From: Rhizobium leguminosarum
GTDB taxonomy: Bacteria > Pseudomonadota > Alphaproteobacteria > Rhizobiales > Rhizobiaceae
NCBI RefSeq assembly: GCF_001679785.1
Contig: NZ_CP016288.1
Span: forward strand, 183,809-247,808
DNA length: 64,000 bases
Direction: 5' to 3'
Position 1 is the first letter of the stretch. The number at the start of each line of letters is the position of its first letter. Under the pieces are notes generated by a model. The model saw only the letters and a list, made by a program, of their open reading frames with translations, was not told the origin of the DNA and searched no databases. Shown here piece after piece: positions 16,337 through 25,517 of this stretch. Position numbers and translations under genes: made by a program.

Positions 16337-18046
16337 CTACAATGTTGTGGTTTCTGGACCTTTGCCAAGGCCGATGCGCTCGGCCAGCAGAATGATCGCC
16401 AATGATAACGCCATGATCAGCGTGACGTAGACGAGGTTGAGCGCGCCCTGCTCAGGATCGACAGACAGCGAGGTGTCTACGATTGCGATCGGCAACGGCT
16501 TGTTGTTGACGTTGTATAGAAACGCCGACAGAGGATATTCCGACAGGAGATCGTTGAATGCCATCCCGGCGACGAGGATCGCTGTCGGCGCCACTATCGG
16601 CAGGATGATGCGGCGGTAGCGATAGAGACCCATGGCGCCCATCGAGCGGGCCGCCTCGCTATAGGCCGGATCGATCCCCATGAAGGCCGCCCGCAGGAAC
16701 CTCACCATAAGCGGCAAGGCAACGATGGCGTAGCCAATCGGCAGTAGCCAGTAGCCGCCGAGGAGGACTGCGTTTCCAACGAGCGGGTTTGGGGTGTCGA
16801 AGGTGACGATCAGCCCGACTGCAAGCAGAATGCTGGGAACGACCCATGGCAGGAAAAAAGCAATGTCCAGAAGGCGGGTCAGCCAACTGCGTCGACCCAG
16901 AATAACCGGGACGGCAAAGAGTGTAACACTGAGCGCCGCCGATACCGCGACAAGGCTCATCACTATCGAGTTGAAGAACGGAAGAAAGGCAGAACCCTCG
17001 GTAAAGACGCGTGCATAGTTTTTCAGTGTCAGGCTGGACGGGATCACTTCGATGCCGATACTCGCGGCTGGGGCGAAGGAGAAGAGCACGACAAGAGCGA
17101 TGGGCACCGCATAGATAGTCACAAGAAGATAGGCGAAAAAATGGAGGACAGCGTTACCGATCGGGCTGCGAATTTTACGCAGCTGGATGGACGCGGTCGC
17201 TTTCGCTCCGCCGACATCGGAGCCGCGCGCTTCGTAATATTGAGACAGCAGGATAAGTCCCATAAGACACAGCCCCATCATGAGCGCCAGCAAAGCTGCC
17301 ATGTCGGGACGACGCAGGCTGTTCAGCGTCAGCACCATCTGGCTCAACATGTGGAAATCGCGACCGCCCAGCACCTGTGGGGCGGCGAAAGAGCTGATCG
17401 CGGTGTAGAGGGTGAGGAGGGTTACAGCGAGCAGCGTCGGCAGGATTGCGGGCAGTACCACACGCCGCAGGATCGTATATTCCGAGGCACCCAAACTACG
17501 CGCGGCTTCGATGGTTGCATAGTCGACGCGGCGCATCGCGGCACGCAGAAAAAGATAGTAAAAGGTGGTCATCAGAAAGGTATGCGTGAAGAGCACGCCA
17601 AACCAGCCGATGAACCAGTCTTGCGGTAGGCTGGGAAAGATCGCCTTCACCAGATGTGTCACCGCACCGCCGGGACCATAGGTGAAGTTGTAGCCCGCCG
17701 CCGCAACGACGCCGCCGAAGACCAGCGGTGTTGCATAGGCGATTTTCAAGAGTGCGCGACCGCGCACGTGAAAATATTCAAGGACGACCACCTGGAAAAG
17801 CCCGACAACGGTCACCGTGACCATGGTCGCTGACGTCATCCAAACGGTGTTCCAAAGGGCAGCGCGCACTCTTCGTGATCTTGAAAGTTCGCTTACGACC
17901 TGGCCGACCACCAGGCTGCCGTCCTTGAAAAATGCTGCATGAAGCGACGCAAGAAGCGGCAGGATCAGGAAGGTGACGACAATCCAGATCAGAGCTGCCA
18001 ACCCGATCCAATAGGCTACACGCTCGACCACAGCTGCGCGGTTCAT
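16337..18046 (-). CDS. ABC transporter permease, fused double-domain (FbpB/AfuB type)
   Basis: A 569-residue inner membrane protein with two homologous permease halves and about twelve helices. EAA loops occur in both halves: TIEAARSLGASEYTILRRVVLPAILPTLL (first half) and SEAARSMGAMGLYRYRRIILPIVAPTAIL (second half). This fused layout is typical of ferric-iron, sugar-phosphate (AfuB) and 2-aminoethylphosphonate importers. It overlaps the ATPase gene by four bases (ATGA). It forms the whole membrane channel for the neighbouring binding protein and ATPase. No truncation seen. Confidence 0.9.
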   Translation of the reverse strand: MNRAAVVERVAYWIGLAALIWIVVTFLILPLLASLHAAFFKDGSLVVGQVVSELSRSRRVRAALWNTVWMTSATMVTVTVVGLFQVVVLEYFHVRGRALLKIAYATPLVFGGVVAAAGYNFTYGPGGAVTHLVKAIFPSLPQDWFIGWFGVLFTHTFLMTTFYYLFLRAAMRRVDYATIEAARSLGASEYTILRRVVLPAILPTLLAVTLLTLYTAISSFAAPQVLGGRDFHMLSQMVLTLNSLRRPDMAALLALMMGLCLMGLILLSQYYEARGSDVGGAKATASIQLRKIRSPIGNAVLHFFAYLLVTIYAVPIALVVLFSFAPAASIGIEVIPSSLTLKNYARVFTEGSAFLPFFNSIVMSLVAVSAALSVTLFAVPVILGRRSWLTRLLDIAFFLPWVVPSILLAVGLIVTFDTPNPLVGNAVLLGGYWLLPIGYAIVALPLMVRFLRAAFMGIDPAYSEAARSMGAMGLYRYRRIILPIVAPTAILVAGMAFNDLLSEYPLSAFLYNVNNKPLPIAIVDTSLSVDPEQGALNLVYVTLIMALSLAIILLAERIGLGKGPETTTL

Positions 18047-19047
18047 CGGTTTACTTCCCCGAAGATATGGGCAGAGCCCGGCCGGATGGTCCAGAATACC
18101 GTCTCACCGATTTCGGGCAACTCGTGGCCCATGCTGGCCGCCGAGACAAGATGCCCGGCGGCATCCAGGTCGACGCGGCTGTGGGCGCCAAGGAATTCCA
18201 CATGGCGGACGGTCGCCGGCAACCCGGCTTGGACCGCTTTCCCAACGAGAACATCTTCGTAGCGGACAAAGACGCGCCCCCGAACGTCGCGGCCCAGGAT
18301 CTGGGCGCCAAGCGGTGCGGGCAGTTCGTTGGATGTGCCGATGAATTCGCAGATAAACGGCGTCGCAGGCTCCCGGTAAAGAGTACGCCCACTACCGATC
18401 TGTTCAACGCCACCGTTCGCCAGCACGACGATCGTGTCCGACATGGTCAGTGCATCTTCCTGATCATGCGTGACAAAGACTGCCGTGAATCCAAATTCCT
18501 GCTGGAGCCGCTTGATCTCGCGGCGCATCGTCACTCGCACCTTGGCGTCGAGATTGGACAATGGTTCGTCGAACAAAAGCACCTTGGAGCCCGCGACGAG
18601 CGCGCGCGCAATCGCGACCCGCTGTTGTTGCCCGCCTGACATGGTCGCCGGCTTCTTGTGCAGCTGCTCCGTGATCCCGGATGTTTCAGCGATCTGCGCG
18701 ACGCGCCTGCCAATCTCGCTCTGCGGCATCTTCGCGACACGCAAAGCAAAGGCGATGTTTTCGAATGCCGTCATCGTTGGAAATAGCGCGTAGTTCTGGA
18801 ATACCATGCCGACATTCCGGCGCTCCGGAGGCGCGTTGGTAATATTTTTTCCTTCAAGGACGATGCGCCCGCTCATGACCGAATGAAAGCCCGCGAGTGC
18901 TCTCAGAATGCTGGATTTGCCGCTGCCGGAGGGCCCGAGCAGAGCAACGAACTCGCCTTCGTGAATGTCGAGCGACAGGTCGCGAATGACGACCTTGTCG
19001 CCATAGCCAATATGGAGTTTGTCGACGATGAGGATCGGGGTTGCCAT
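18043..19047 (-). CDS. ABC transporter ATP-binding protein (FbpC/AfuC type)
   Basis: From the Met at 19047 (MATPILIVDKLHIGYGD) it is 334 residues; an ATG 33 bases upstream adds a nonconserved leader. Motifs: Walker [11 protein letters not shown]-loop VFQNYALFP, signature MSGGQQQR, Walker B LLFDEPLSNLDAK and switch VTHDQEDAL. A C-terminal TOBE-like domain (LGRDVRGRVFVRYEDVLVG...FLGAHSRVDLDAAGH) is present, as in CUT/iron-class ATPases. Spacing to the binding protein gene is about 50 bases. The last codons overlap the permease start. Cytosolic motor of the importer. Confidence 0.9.
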   Translation of the reverse strand: MATPILIVDKLHIGYGDKVVIRDLSLDIHEGEFVALLGPSGSGKSSILRALAGFHSVMSGRIVLEGKNITNAPPERRNVGMVFQNYALFPTMTAFENIAFALRVAKMPQSEIGRRVAQIAETSGITEQLHKKPATMSGGQQQRVAIARALVAGSKVLLFDEPLSNLDAKVRVTMRREIKRLQQEFGFTAVFVTHDQEDALTMSDTIVVLANGGVEQIGSGRTLYREPATPFICEFIGTSNELPAPLGAQILGRDVRGRVFVRYEDVLVGKAVQAGLPATVRHVEFLGAHSRVDLDAAGHLVSAASMGHELPEIGETVFWTIRPGSAHIFGEVNR

Positions 19048-19097
19048 GATCATACTCCAATGAAGCGTGGCGATCTGCATCGCCCGGTCCTACACCT

Positions 19098-20102
19098 TTA
19101 CCGGATCTCGAGTTGGACCCTCTGCAACCAGCCGTCTAGCTTGGGCGCGATCGCATCCCAGTCGATCGGCTGCGCCTTGACCAATTCCGCATTCGCCTGC
19201 ACTTCGGGTGGTGATTTCGCCAGCGCCGCTGGCAGCACCGGCACCTGCCCGAACTTCTGGGCATAGGCGGCCATGACATCGGCCGAGCCGAACCAGTCGA
19301 CAAATGCCTTTGCCTGCTCCAGTTGATCGGTTCCCGCCATGATCGCAACGCCTTCGGAGATGACCGGCGTGCCGCCTTCCGTGTCAATGACCTTGACTTG
19401 CATGCCGAGCTCCTTGGCATCCTTGATGACGCCACCGAACCAGTTCAGATTGATGATCGCACCGCCCGACTTGTAGGCTTCCTTACGCGCATCGGCATCA
19501 TCGACAACGATCGCGTTCGCATAGAATGCGCCAAGAAAATCCCATCCAGCTTGAGTGACTTCGCCCTTGTCGTCGAGGAACCGGGCCAGGATGCCGGCCA
19601 GATAGACCCTAGTCGTCTGCCAGGCGGTGTTGCCGATGACGTATTTGCCCTTGTACTCGCCTTTTGTCAGGTCCAGCCAGCTTTTCGGCGCCTGCTCAGC
19701 GGCTAGCTTGCCGGCATCATAGGCGATGACGATCGGTGTGCTCCAGAATTTGTGGACAATGCCTTCTTTGTCCTTGTACTGGACCGGGAGGTCCGCCGCC
19801 CAGAGCGGTGTGTACGGCTGGAACAGGCCGTCCATTTTCAGCAGAGCCATGGACGTGTCAACCATGCCGAGGACGACATCGGCCTGGGGGTTGATCTTCT
19901 CGGCGACCAGCCGATCGAAGAGTTCTCCTCCGGGCGCGCGCAGGAACTGCACGTCGTGACCGGCGGCTTTAGCCTGCTCGGTGATCCAATGGACATTGTC
20001 CTCCCCCTGAGGCGAATAAACGACAAGACTTTTTGCCAAGGCGGGAGAGGCGATCGCGACCAGCACGGCCGCGAAGGTCAATAAACGTGTGATCTGATGC
20101 AT
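19098..20102 (-). CDS. ABC transporter substrate-binding protein (iron/AEP/sugar-phosphate class)
   Basis: A 334-residue periplasmic protein with signal peptide (LLTFAAVLVAIASPALA, cleavage before KSLVVYSPQGEDN). Sequence features such as LRAPGGELFDRLVAEKINPQADVVLG, FWSTPIVIAYDAGKL and LNWFGGVIKDAKELG place it in the type II binding protein class that includes ferric, thiamine, 2-aminoethylphosphonate and hexose-phosphate (AfuA) binders. It lacks an obvious pair of adjacent tyrosines near the C-terminus expected of FbpA-type iron binders. Neighbouring phosphatase and isomerase favour a phosphorylated sugar or polyol. First gene of the minus-strand operon; regulator ROK gene is divergent, with a palindrome between. 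Confidence 0.85.
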   Translation of the reverse strand: MHQITRLLTFAAVLVAIASPALAKSLVVYSPQGEDNVHWITEQAKAAGHDVQFLRAPGGELFDRLVAEKINPQADVVLGMVDTSMALLKMDGLFQPYTPLWAADLPVQYKDKEGIVHKFWSTPIVIAYDAGKLAAEQAPKSWLDLTKGEYKGKYVIGNTAWQTTRVYLAGILARFLDDKGEVTQAGWDFLGAFYANAIVVDDADARKEAYKSGGAIINLNWFGGVIKDAKELGMQVKVIDTEGGTPVISEGVAIMAGTDQLEQAKAFVDWFGSADVMAAYAQKFGQVPVLPAALAKSPPEVQANAELVKAQPIDWDAIAPKLDGWLQRVQLEIR

Positions 20103-20167
20103 GGTGTTCTTTCGTTTCAGTTTCGTCCGTCATTCCGGCACCTTCTAAAGGAGCATTATGACATTTT

Positions 20168-20184
20168 AATTACATTGCGTAATT
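20168..20184. promoter_or_regulatory. Candidate ROK operator (AATTAC-N5-GTAATT)
   Basis: A perfect 6-bp inverted repeat with a five-base centre, embedded in an A/T-rich stretch (TTAATTACATTGCGTAATTT) between the divergent binding protein gene and ROK gene. Position 66 bases upstream of the former start fits a repressor site over that promoter. Assignment to the adjacent ROK regulator is inference. Confidence 0.55.
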
Positions 20185-20242
20185 TAATATATTTTGCCAT
20201 AGCTCTCTCGCTACCGCCGATTTTGACTCACTTTTGGAACCA

Positions 20243-21400
20243 ATGGACCTTTCACGGAACGAACGACGACTGGTCGAACTAATTTTCGTAGGCAAGAAGA
20301 TTGCGCGCGTCGACCTGGCCGAACGATCCGGCATGACAGGCGCTTCCGTCACTCGGCTGATAGGTCGCTTAATTGAGATCGGACTTCTGATCGAGGTAGT
20401 CGAGCGGACCGGCGCCCAAGGCCAGCCACGGCGCTTGCTGAGCTTGCGGGCTGACCGGTATCTTTCCGCGGGAATAACATTCTCGGTCTCCCGAATGGAG
20501 GTAGCAATTGTTGATCTAGCGGGTAGGATTCTTACCTCCCGCTCAGCCGACATCGAAACCAGCACAGCTTTGTCTGTGGCGGAGGCGGCGCAGGCGGCTA
20601 TCGCAACGATGCTGGCCGACCTTGGCACGCCTAAGGATCGTCTTCTCGGGGTCGGGTGCTCGGTACCCGGCAATTTCGGCACGATGTCGAACATCCTCAA
20701 GGCCCACAGCTTCTTCCCGGCTTTCGATGACGGTGAGGCGGACCAAGCCTTTAAAGCGACTTTCGAAGCGCCCTATTACATCGAGAATGATGGAACATCC
20801 GCAGCGCTCGGAGAGTATGTGTTCGGCGGACGCATACCGCAGCCCGATCCCATGTTCTTCATTCACATCGGTCACGGCGTCGGGGGAGGGGCGGTTATAG
20901 ACGGACGACCGTACCGCGGTGTCAATGGAAATGCCTGCCTGCCCGGAGTTCTGTACCCGTACGACCAACCTCGCCCATCCGGCCAAGACCTCTTTGCCAC
21001 CCTCGACGATGCCGGCTTCGTCGTCCACGACTTCCCCGATCTCGAGCATTTGCCGGACAAGGCCAACGCGGCACTCGAAAACTGGGTTGAACGCGCCGGC
21101 AAGCAACTTGGCGAAACGGTACGTGTGGCAACGGCGATGTTCGACCCGGCCCTGATTGTCCTTGGGGGACGGCTGCCGGAACTGGTGACAAACAAGCTGA
21201 TGAGCGTAATTTCCAGCCAGCCAATCCTTGGCCCGTCACGCGGTTTGCAGGCTGCGCCAGTCGAGACATCCCGGTTGGGTCCTCGCGCCGGCGCAATTGG
21301 TGCAGCCTGCATTCCGTTCTTTGCCTCACTCTTTTCCGCGGCCGTTGCAGACGACGGCAGCCCATACCTTAATGGTCGCAAGCCCAAGTCTCGCCCCTAG
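20243..21400 (+). CDS. ROK-family transcriptional regulator (atypical, no zinc motif)
   Basis: About 385 residues from the ATG at 20243; a TTG nine bases upstream is the alternative. The N-terminal winged helix (DLSRNERRLVELIFVGKKIARVDLAERSGMTGASVTRLIGRL) is followed by a ROK actin-like domain (LGVGCSVPGNFG, YIENDGTSAALGEYVFGG, FIHIGHGVGGGAVIDG). The usual ROK zinc motif CxCGxxGC is replaced by a stretch reading NACLPGVLYPYDQPRPSGQ, so ligand handling may differ. Divergent from the sugar-phosphate-type importer, which it probably represses; convergent with the second ROK gene. Confidence 0.85.
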   Translation: MDLSRNERRLVELIFVGKKIARVDLAERSGMTGASVTRLIGRLIEIGLLIEVVERTGAQGQPRRLLSLRADRYLSAGITFSVSRMEVAIVDLAGRILTSRSADIETSTALSVAEAAQAAIATMLADLGTPKDRLLGVGCSVPGNFGTMSNILKAHSFFPAFDDGEADQAFKATFEAPYYIENDGTSAALGEYVFGGRIPQPDPMFFIHIGHGVGGGAVIDGRPYRGVNGNACLPGVLYPYDQPRPSGQDLFATLDDAGFVVHDFPDLEHLPDKANAALENWVERAGKQLGETVRVATAMFDPALIVLGGRLPELVTNKLMSVISSQPILGPSRGLQAAPVETSRLGPRAGAIGAACIPFFASLFSAAVADDGSPYLNGRKPKSRP

Positions 21401-21517
21401 AAAATTCGATTGCGCGCATGCGTCAATGATGTCCACGGAGCGGCTCAGGTGCGAGCTGACACTTGCAGGTGCCGGGACGTCGTCTAGATTACGACTCGGC
21501 GCCGCTGTGTTGCAGCC

Positions 21518-22777
21518 TCAAATGACCAGCTTAAGGTGACTCGATAAAACCAAGCCCGCAGCGCCACGCAGCGCCGTATGGCCTTCGCCGATGCCATTCA
21601 CTGTGATTGATATCTCCTGACCGGGTCTCTTCACCACCAGCTGCTCGACATGCTGCCTGATCAGTTCTGCAGCCTTCACCCCGCCTCCGGCCACGTCTCC
21701 GTGTAGAACGTAGGAATTAAGGGACAGCGTTTGCTGCAGGTTGACAATGCCGAAAGCGACGTTGCGTGCGTAACGGTCGAGAAGCTCATGTGCCGCGCCT
21801 GAGCCCTCGTTTGCTTCCTTGACTAGCCGAGCGCAGGTGATGATTTTCGGATTGGGAAGGCCCATCCGTGCGGCTTCTTTTCGAAGCCAGGGAAGGGCAG
21901 CGACCGTCTCCCAGCAGCCGTGCTTTCCGCAATTGCAAAGGGCACCATCGATCTGCACCACGCTGTGACCGAGCTCACCGCCGGATCCGGCGAGTCCACG
22001 ATAGACCTTGCCGTCGATGAAGAAGGCGCCGCCGAGAACCTCGCCAGTATAGACTGCTGCGAAATTTTGTTGGCCGCGACCGGGCCCGAACCATCTGTCC
22101 CCAACAAGCAAGGCACGGGGGTGATGATCGATGACAACCGGAAGAGAGAAGCGTTCTTGTAGTATTGCTACAAGAGGAAGTCCCGTTAGAACGGGAGCAA
22201 GGTTGACGGTAAGAATGGTTCCATTGTCACTGTCGATCATTCCAGCCGACGCCACGCCGATACCGAATGGTGCCTGCTGGGCCTGAGACAAGGTAGACGT
22301 AAGTGTCTTGGTCATAATCGCGACAAATGCTTCTCGGTCACCAAACGGATCGAACTCGGCTTTTGTAACAGCCTTTATTTCACCGGTTAGCGCCACAAGG
22401 CAGGCTTGTATGGTGCCAGGCAGTAGGAGGACAGCGCCAAGCATCGGTGCGTCGGGGTTGAAATAGAGCGGGCGAGCGGGCTTGCCGCCTTTGACGTCGG
22501 AAGGCGAAGCGTCTCCCTCGACGAGGAGCTGATCCTCGATCATTGGCTGCACAATACCAGTTATCGTCGTGCGGTTTACGCCGGCAAGTCGCGCCAGATC
22601 TGCCCGGCTTTTTGGCCCGTTGTCATACAATGCTTGTAGAACGCGTCCACGGTTTATGGCGCCAAGTGCCGACTGCGAGACAAGCGTCACGTTGCCGCCA
22701 CTTTCTCCGGCAGCGACTTCTCTGCTGGCGGGGGTGCGCTGGCCCAACGAATAGGACGGCTGGCTCTCAAACTTCAA
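21518..22777 (-). CDS. ROK-family transcriptional regulator (NagC/XylR type)
   Basis: A 419-residue ROK protein. Residues ~35-90 form the winged helix (LGAINRGRVLQALYDNGPKSRADLARLAGVNRTTITGIVQPMI). The sugar-kinase-like domain has FAAVYTGEVLGGAFFIDGKVYRGLAGSGGELGH and the intact zinc motif CNCGKHGC. It lies divergent from the carbohydrate importer at 23.1-28.7 kb and is its likely repressor. Length and motifs are normal. The 40-residue N-terminal extension (KFESQPSYSLGQRTPASREVAAGESGG) is low complexity; the true start could be internal. Confidence 0.88.
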   Translation of the reverse strand: MKFESQPSYSLGQRTPASREVAAGESGGNVTLVSQSALGAINRGRVLQALYDNGPKSRADLARLAGVNRTTITGIVQPMIEDQLLVEGDASPSDVKGGKPARPLYFNPDAPMLGAVLLLPGTIQACLVALTGEIKAVTKAEFDPFGDREAFVAIMTKTLTSTLSQAQQAPFGIGVASAGMIDSDNGTILTVNLAPVLTGLPLVAILQERFSLPVVIDHHPRALLVGDRWFGPGRGQQNFAAVYTGEVLGGAFFIDGKVYRGLAGSGGELGHSVVQIDGALCNCGKHGCWETVAALPWLRKEAARMGLPNPKIITCARLVKEANEGSGAAHELLDRYARNVAFGIVNLQQTLSLNSYVLHGDVAGGGVKAAELIRQHVEQLVVKRPGQEISITVNGIGEGHTALRGAAGLVLSSHLKLVI

Positions 22778-22914
22778 TTTGCATCTCCAATCTGCTTAAT
22801 CCTTTGTAGCCTGTACGTTCTCGAACGACCAGACAGCATAAGGCCTTTCCAGTGACGCCAGCAGGATGGCGTGCGCGCGTCGCGGTAAAGCGGAATTTTC
22901 ACTGCGGCGACTTC

Positions 22915-22949
22915 TTGACACTAACATAAGTTTGTGCGAGGTACAAACT
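22915..22949 (+). promoter_or_regulatory. Candidate promoter -35 and overlapping ROK operator
   Basis: A consensus -35 box TTGACA (22915-22920) is followed by the inverted repeat AGTTTGT (22929-22935) - seven bases - ACAAACT (22943-22949). The dyad covers the expected spacer and -10 region of a promoter pointing toward the sugar-binding protein gene about 110 bases away. A ROK repressor from the divergent gene is the natural candidate; inference. Confidence 0.5.
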
Positions 22950-23061
22950 AACTGCTTACAAAAAGCACGTTAGGGGTAACAATCTCAGTATCGACAAGCG
23001 GAAGCCCCGGGCTGCGCTGAAGGGCCGGGGTTGGGATACGAAGCAACTGAGGAGGCTGTTT

Positions 23062-24516
23062 ATGACAATCGATATCGGAAATATGTCGCGACGTGACCTG
23101 CTGAAAAGCGCTTCCGTCGCAGCTCTTGTGGCTGGCGCGGGATCGTTGGCCATTCCACGGCGAGGTGCCGCGCAGGATGCGAACACGGTTCGCGTCCTGT
23201 CCGTTGAAGACCCATTCTTTTTCTCAATGAAAGCGCTGGTGCCAGAATACGAGAAGGAAACCGGCATCAAGGTGGAACTGGAGAGCCTCTCGTATGACGC
23301 CCTTCAGTCTCGCCTAGTGTCTGCTTTTGTCGCCAAGACCTCAGACGCCGACGTCATCGTTGTCGATCAGATGTGGCTCGGGCAGTATCTCGACAATGGC
23401 TGGATCATCCCGCTGAATGATTTTATTGCCAAGGACAACGAATTCGATCTCTCAGACTTCATCCCGGAGGTCCTTTACTCCTCGAATATCTGGCGCGGCC
23501 AGGTCGGCACGTTGCCGGTCGCCGCCTATGCTCAGGGGGTTATGTACCGCAAGGACGTCTTTGACGAACTCGGCATTGCAGCACCGCCGACCGAGACATC
23601 GGAAGACTGGACCTGGACGAAATACGTCGACACCCTGAAGTCGATGGAAGGCAAATCATTTGGCGGCAAGCCGCTCTTCCCAACCGTCGTTTGCGGCTCT
23701 CAACCGTCGCCGATCGTCCACATGTTTACGCAGGTCTCAGCAAGCCACGGCGCGAACTGGTTCAAATCATTCCCGGCCGCTCCGTGGGATTTCTCCCCGC
23801 AACTGACAAGCCCCGCCTGGATCAAGTCTGTCGAAGTCTACAGGCAGCTCTACAAGTTGTCTCCGCCTGAAGCCATCAATTATGTCTGGTTCGACGCCGG
23901 CACCCGTTTCGCCAAGGGCGACATCGGCATGTTCTACTGGTGGACCCCGTACTTCTATCTGATCAAGAATTCCGGCTACATGACCGGCAAGAAGTCGGAC
24001 GTCATGGAGAAGTATGCAACGGCAGCCTTACCGAAAGCTGAGGGCGTGCCTCAGACGGTCAGCCTCGGCGGCTGGAGCCTTGGCATCCCGTCCAGTTCCG
24101 AAAGGCAAGAGGCAGGCTACGCCTTCATCAAATGGGCGACCTCGAAGGCCACGCAGAAGAAAATGGCTCTTTGGCCGGACCTCAACTACCAGTTCTCCGA
24201 CTTTGCGCGCGTTTCGCTCTATCAAGACGAGGAAGTCAAGGCGATCTATCCGTACCTCGATGTGCAGTATGCGATGATGAAGCAGGGCAACGGCAAGGTC
24301 ACACGCCCACCTGTACCTGGTTACACGGCTGTCGAAAGCGTGTTGGGTCTCACATTGAACCAGCTTCTGACCGGCAACGAGGAGCCGAAGACCGGCCTCG
24401 AGCGCGCGAACAGCCTGTTCGAGAGCATCCTGAAGGGCAATCTCATGATCCCTTATCAAAAGGACAGCTACGCGGATTCTCTTGATGGGGCCAAAGCCCT
24501 GATCGCCAAGAAGTAA
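23062..24516 (+). CDS. Carbohydrate ABC transporter substrate-binding protein, Tat-exported
   Basis: A 484-residue extracellular solute-binding protein family 1 member. The N-terminus has a twin-arginine signal (MSRRDLLKSASVAALVAGAG, Arg10-Arg11) with cleavage near GAAQ-DANTV, so it folds before export. The mature part reads VRVLSVEDPFFFSMKALVPEYEKETGIKVE and later SDADVIVVDQMWLGQYLDNGWIIPLNDF, typical of sugar/polyol binders. First gene of the importer operon, with GAGGAGG before its ATG. A hairpin follows the stop codon. The ligand is not known; presence of a Gfo/Idh/MocA enzyme suggests a polyol, inositol or sugar acid. Confidence 0.9.
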   Translation: MTIDIGNMSRRDLLKSASVAALVAGAGSLAIPRRGAAQDANTVRVLSVEDPFFFSMKALVPEYEKETGIKVELESLSYDALQSRLVSAFVAKTSDADVIVVDQMWLGQYLDNGWIIPLNDFIAKDNEFDLSDFIPEVLYSSNIWRGQVGTLPVAAYAQGVMYRKDVFDELGIAAPPTETSEDWTWTKYVDTLKSMEGKSFGGKPLFPTVVCGSQPSPIVHMFTQVSASHGANWFKSFPAAPWDFSPQLTSPAWIKSVEVYRQLYKLSPPEAINYVWFDAGTRFAKGDIGMFYWWTPYFYLIKNSGYMTGKKSDVMEKYATAALPKAEGVPQTVSLGGWSLGIPSSSERQEAGYAFIKWATSKATQKKMALWPDLNYQFSDFARVSLYQDEEVKAIYPYLDVQYAMMKQGNGKVTRPPVPGYTAVESVLGLTLNQLLTGNEEPKTGLERANSLFESILKGNLMIPYQKDSYADSLDGAKALIAKK

Positions 24517-24531
24517 CAGAGTTCTCCTCGG

Positions 24532-24557
24532 GCCGGCGCGACAGCGATCGCGCCGGC
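24532..24557 (+). terminator. Intercistronic hairpin after the binding protein gene
   Basis: A perfect 10-bp GC stem (GCCGGCGCGA / TCGCGCCGGC) with loop CAGCGA and no U-run. In sugar importer operons such hairpins protect the binding-protein mRNA and lower expression of downstream permeases; that role is inferred. Confidence 0.6.
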
Positions 24558-24586
24558 ATCCACTAGAAGAAGAACTGGATCTGGCA

Positions 24587-25516
24587 ATGCACACGACAAC
24601 TGTTCGCTCTCCGCGAGCCTTCGGGCCTACCCGGAAGAGCTTTATCCGACGAAACCTGCCCTACTTTCTGATCGCGCCTTCGGTCGTGATGCTGCTCGCG
24701 CTCATCGCCTATCCTTTGCTGTTTGCCCTCAGATCGAGCTTCTACTTCTGGAACCTGCAAATCGGCCCGGAACCGCTCCAGTTCGTTGGGTTCGAAAATT
24801 ATGTGCAGGCCTTCAACGCATTCGACTTTCGCGCCGCGCTCACCAACACCCTGATCCTGTCGATGCTTGGCACGACACTTGAGTTCACGTTTGGCCTGGC
24901 GATCGCGCTCATCCTGCTCAAGGCCTTGCCTGGCATGAACGTTGTGCGTGCCCTGCTGATCCTGCCCACCACGATCGCGCCCATCGTCGTCGGCTTTTTG
25001 TTCCGCTACCTCTATGATCCCGGCGGTGGACTGTTGAGCTGGCTGTTGCAGTCGCTCTGGCTCCCCGTTCCCGCAGAGGGAATTCTTGGCTCGCCATCGA
25101 CAGCACTCGCGGCCATCCTCCTCGTCGACATCTGGCAGTGGACGCCGTTCTTTGCAATCGTCCTCTATGCGAGCCTGCTGGCCGTGCCCGACGAGATTTT
25201 GGAGGCCGCACGACTGGATCGGGCGTCTGCGTGGACGATCCTGATGCGGATCAAGCTGCCGCTGATCAAGCGCACCGCGATCATCATCGTCATGCTGCGC
25301 TTCATGCAGATCTTCAACACCTTCGACACGGTGCTCGTGCTCACCCGCGGCGGACCGGGCACGTCGACGCGCACCCTTGGATACTCGCTGTACGAGCAGG
25401 GCCTTGTCAACTTCAACATAGGCCTAGTCAGCGCAATGACCTGGATCACCGTGCTGATCGTCAATGTCATCGTTGCCCTCTACGTCTTCTTCGCGTTCCG
25501 AAACGAGGAGTGGTAA
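24587..25516 (+). CDS. Carbohydrate ABC transporter permease (MalF type)
   Basis: A 309-residue inner membrane protein with six predicted helices: RRNLPYFLIAPSVVMLLALIAYPLLFALRSS opens the first, and the EAA loop is VPDEILEAARLDRASAWTILMRIKLPLIKR. It pairs with the next permease. The N-terminus has a short basic leader (HTTTVRSPRAFGPTRKSFIRR). Follows the binding protein by 70 bases containing a hairpin; the next gene starts two bases after its stop. Confidence 0.92.
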   Translation: MHTTTVRSPRAFGPTRKSFIRRNLPYFLIAPSVVMLLALIAYPLLFALRSSFYFWNLQIGPEPLQFVGFENYVQAFNAFDFRAALTNTLILSMLGTTLEFTFGLAIALILLKALPGMNVVRALLILPTTIAPIVVGFLFRYLYDPGGGLLSWLLQSLWLPVPAEGILGSPSTALAAILLVDIWQWTPFFAIVLYASLLAVPDEILEAARLDRASAWTILMRIKLPLIKRTAIIIVMLRFMQIFNTFDTVLVLTRGGPGTSTRTLGYSLYEQGLVNFNIGLVSAMTWITVLIVNVIVALYVFFAFRNEEW

Positions 25517-25517
25517 A

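Noticed and set aside
15456..16430. 324-codon plus-strand frame opposite the isomerase
   Set aside because: The isomerase on the minus strand has complete metal motifs and operon overlaps; the plus frame is a shadow.
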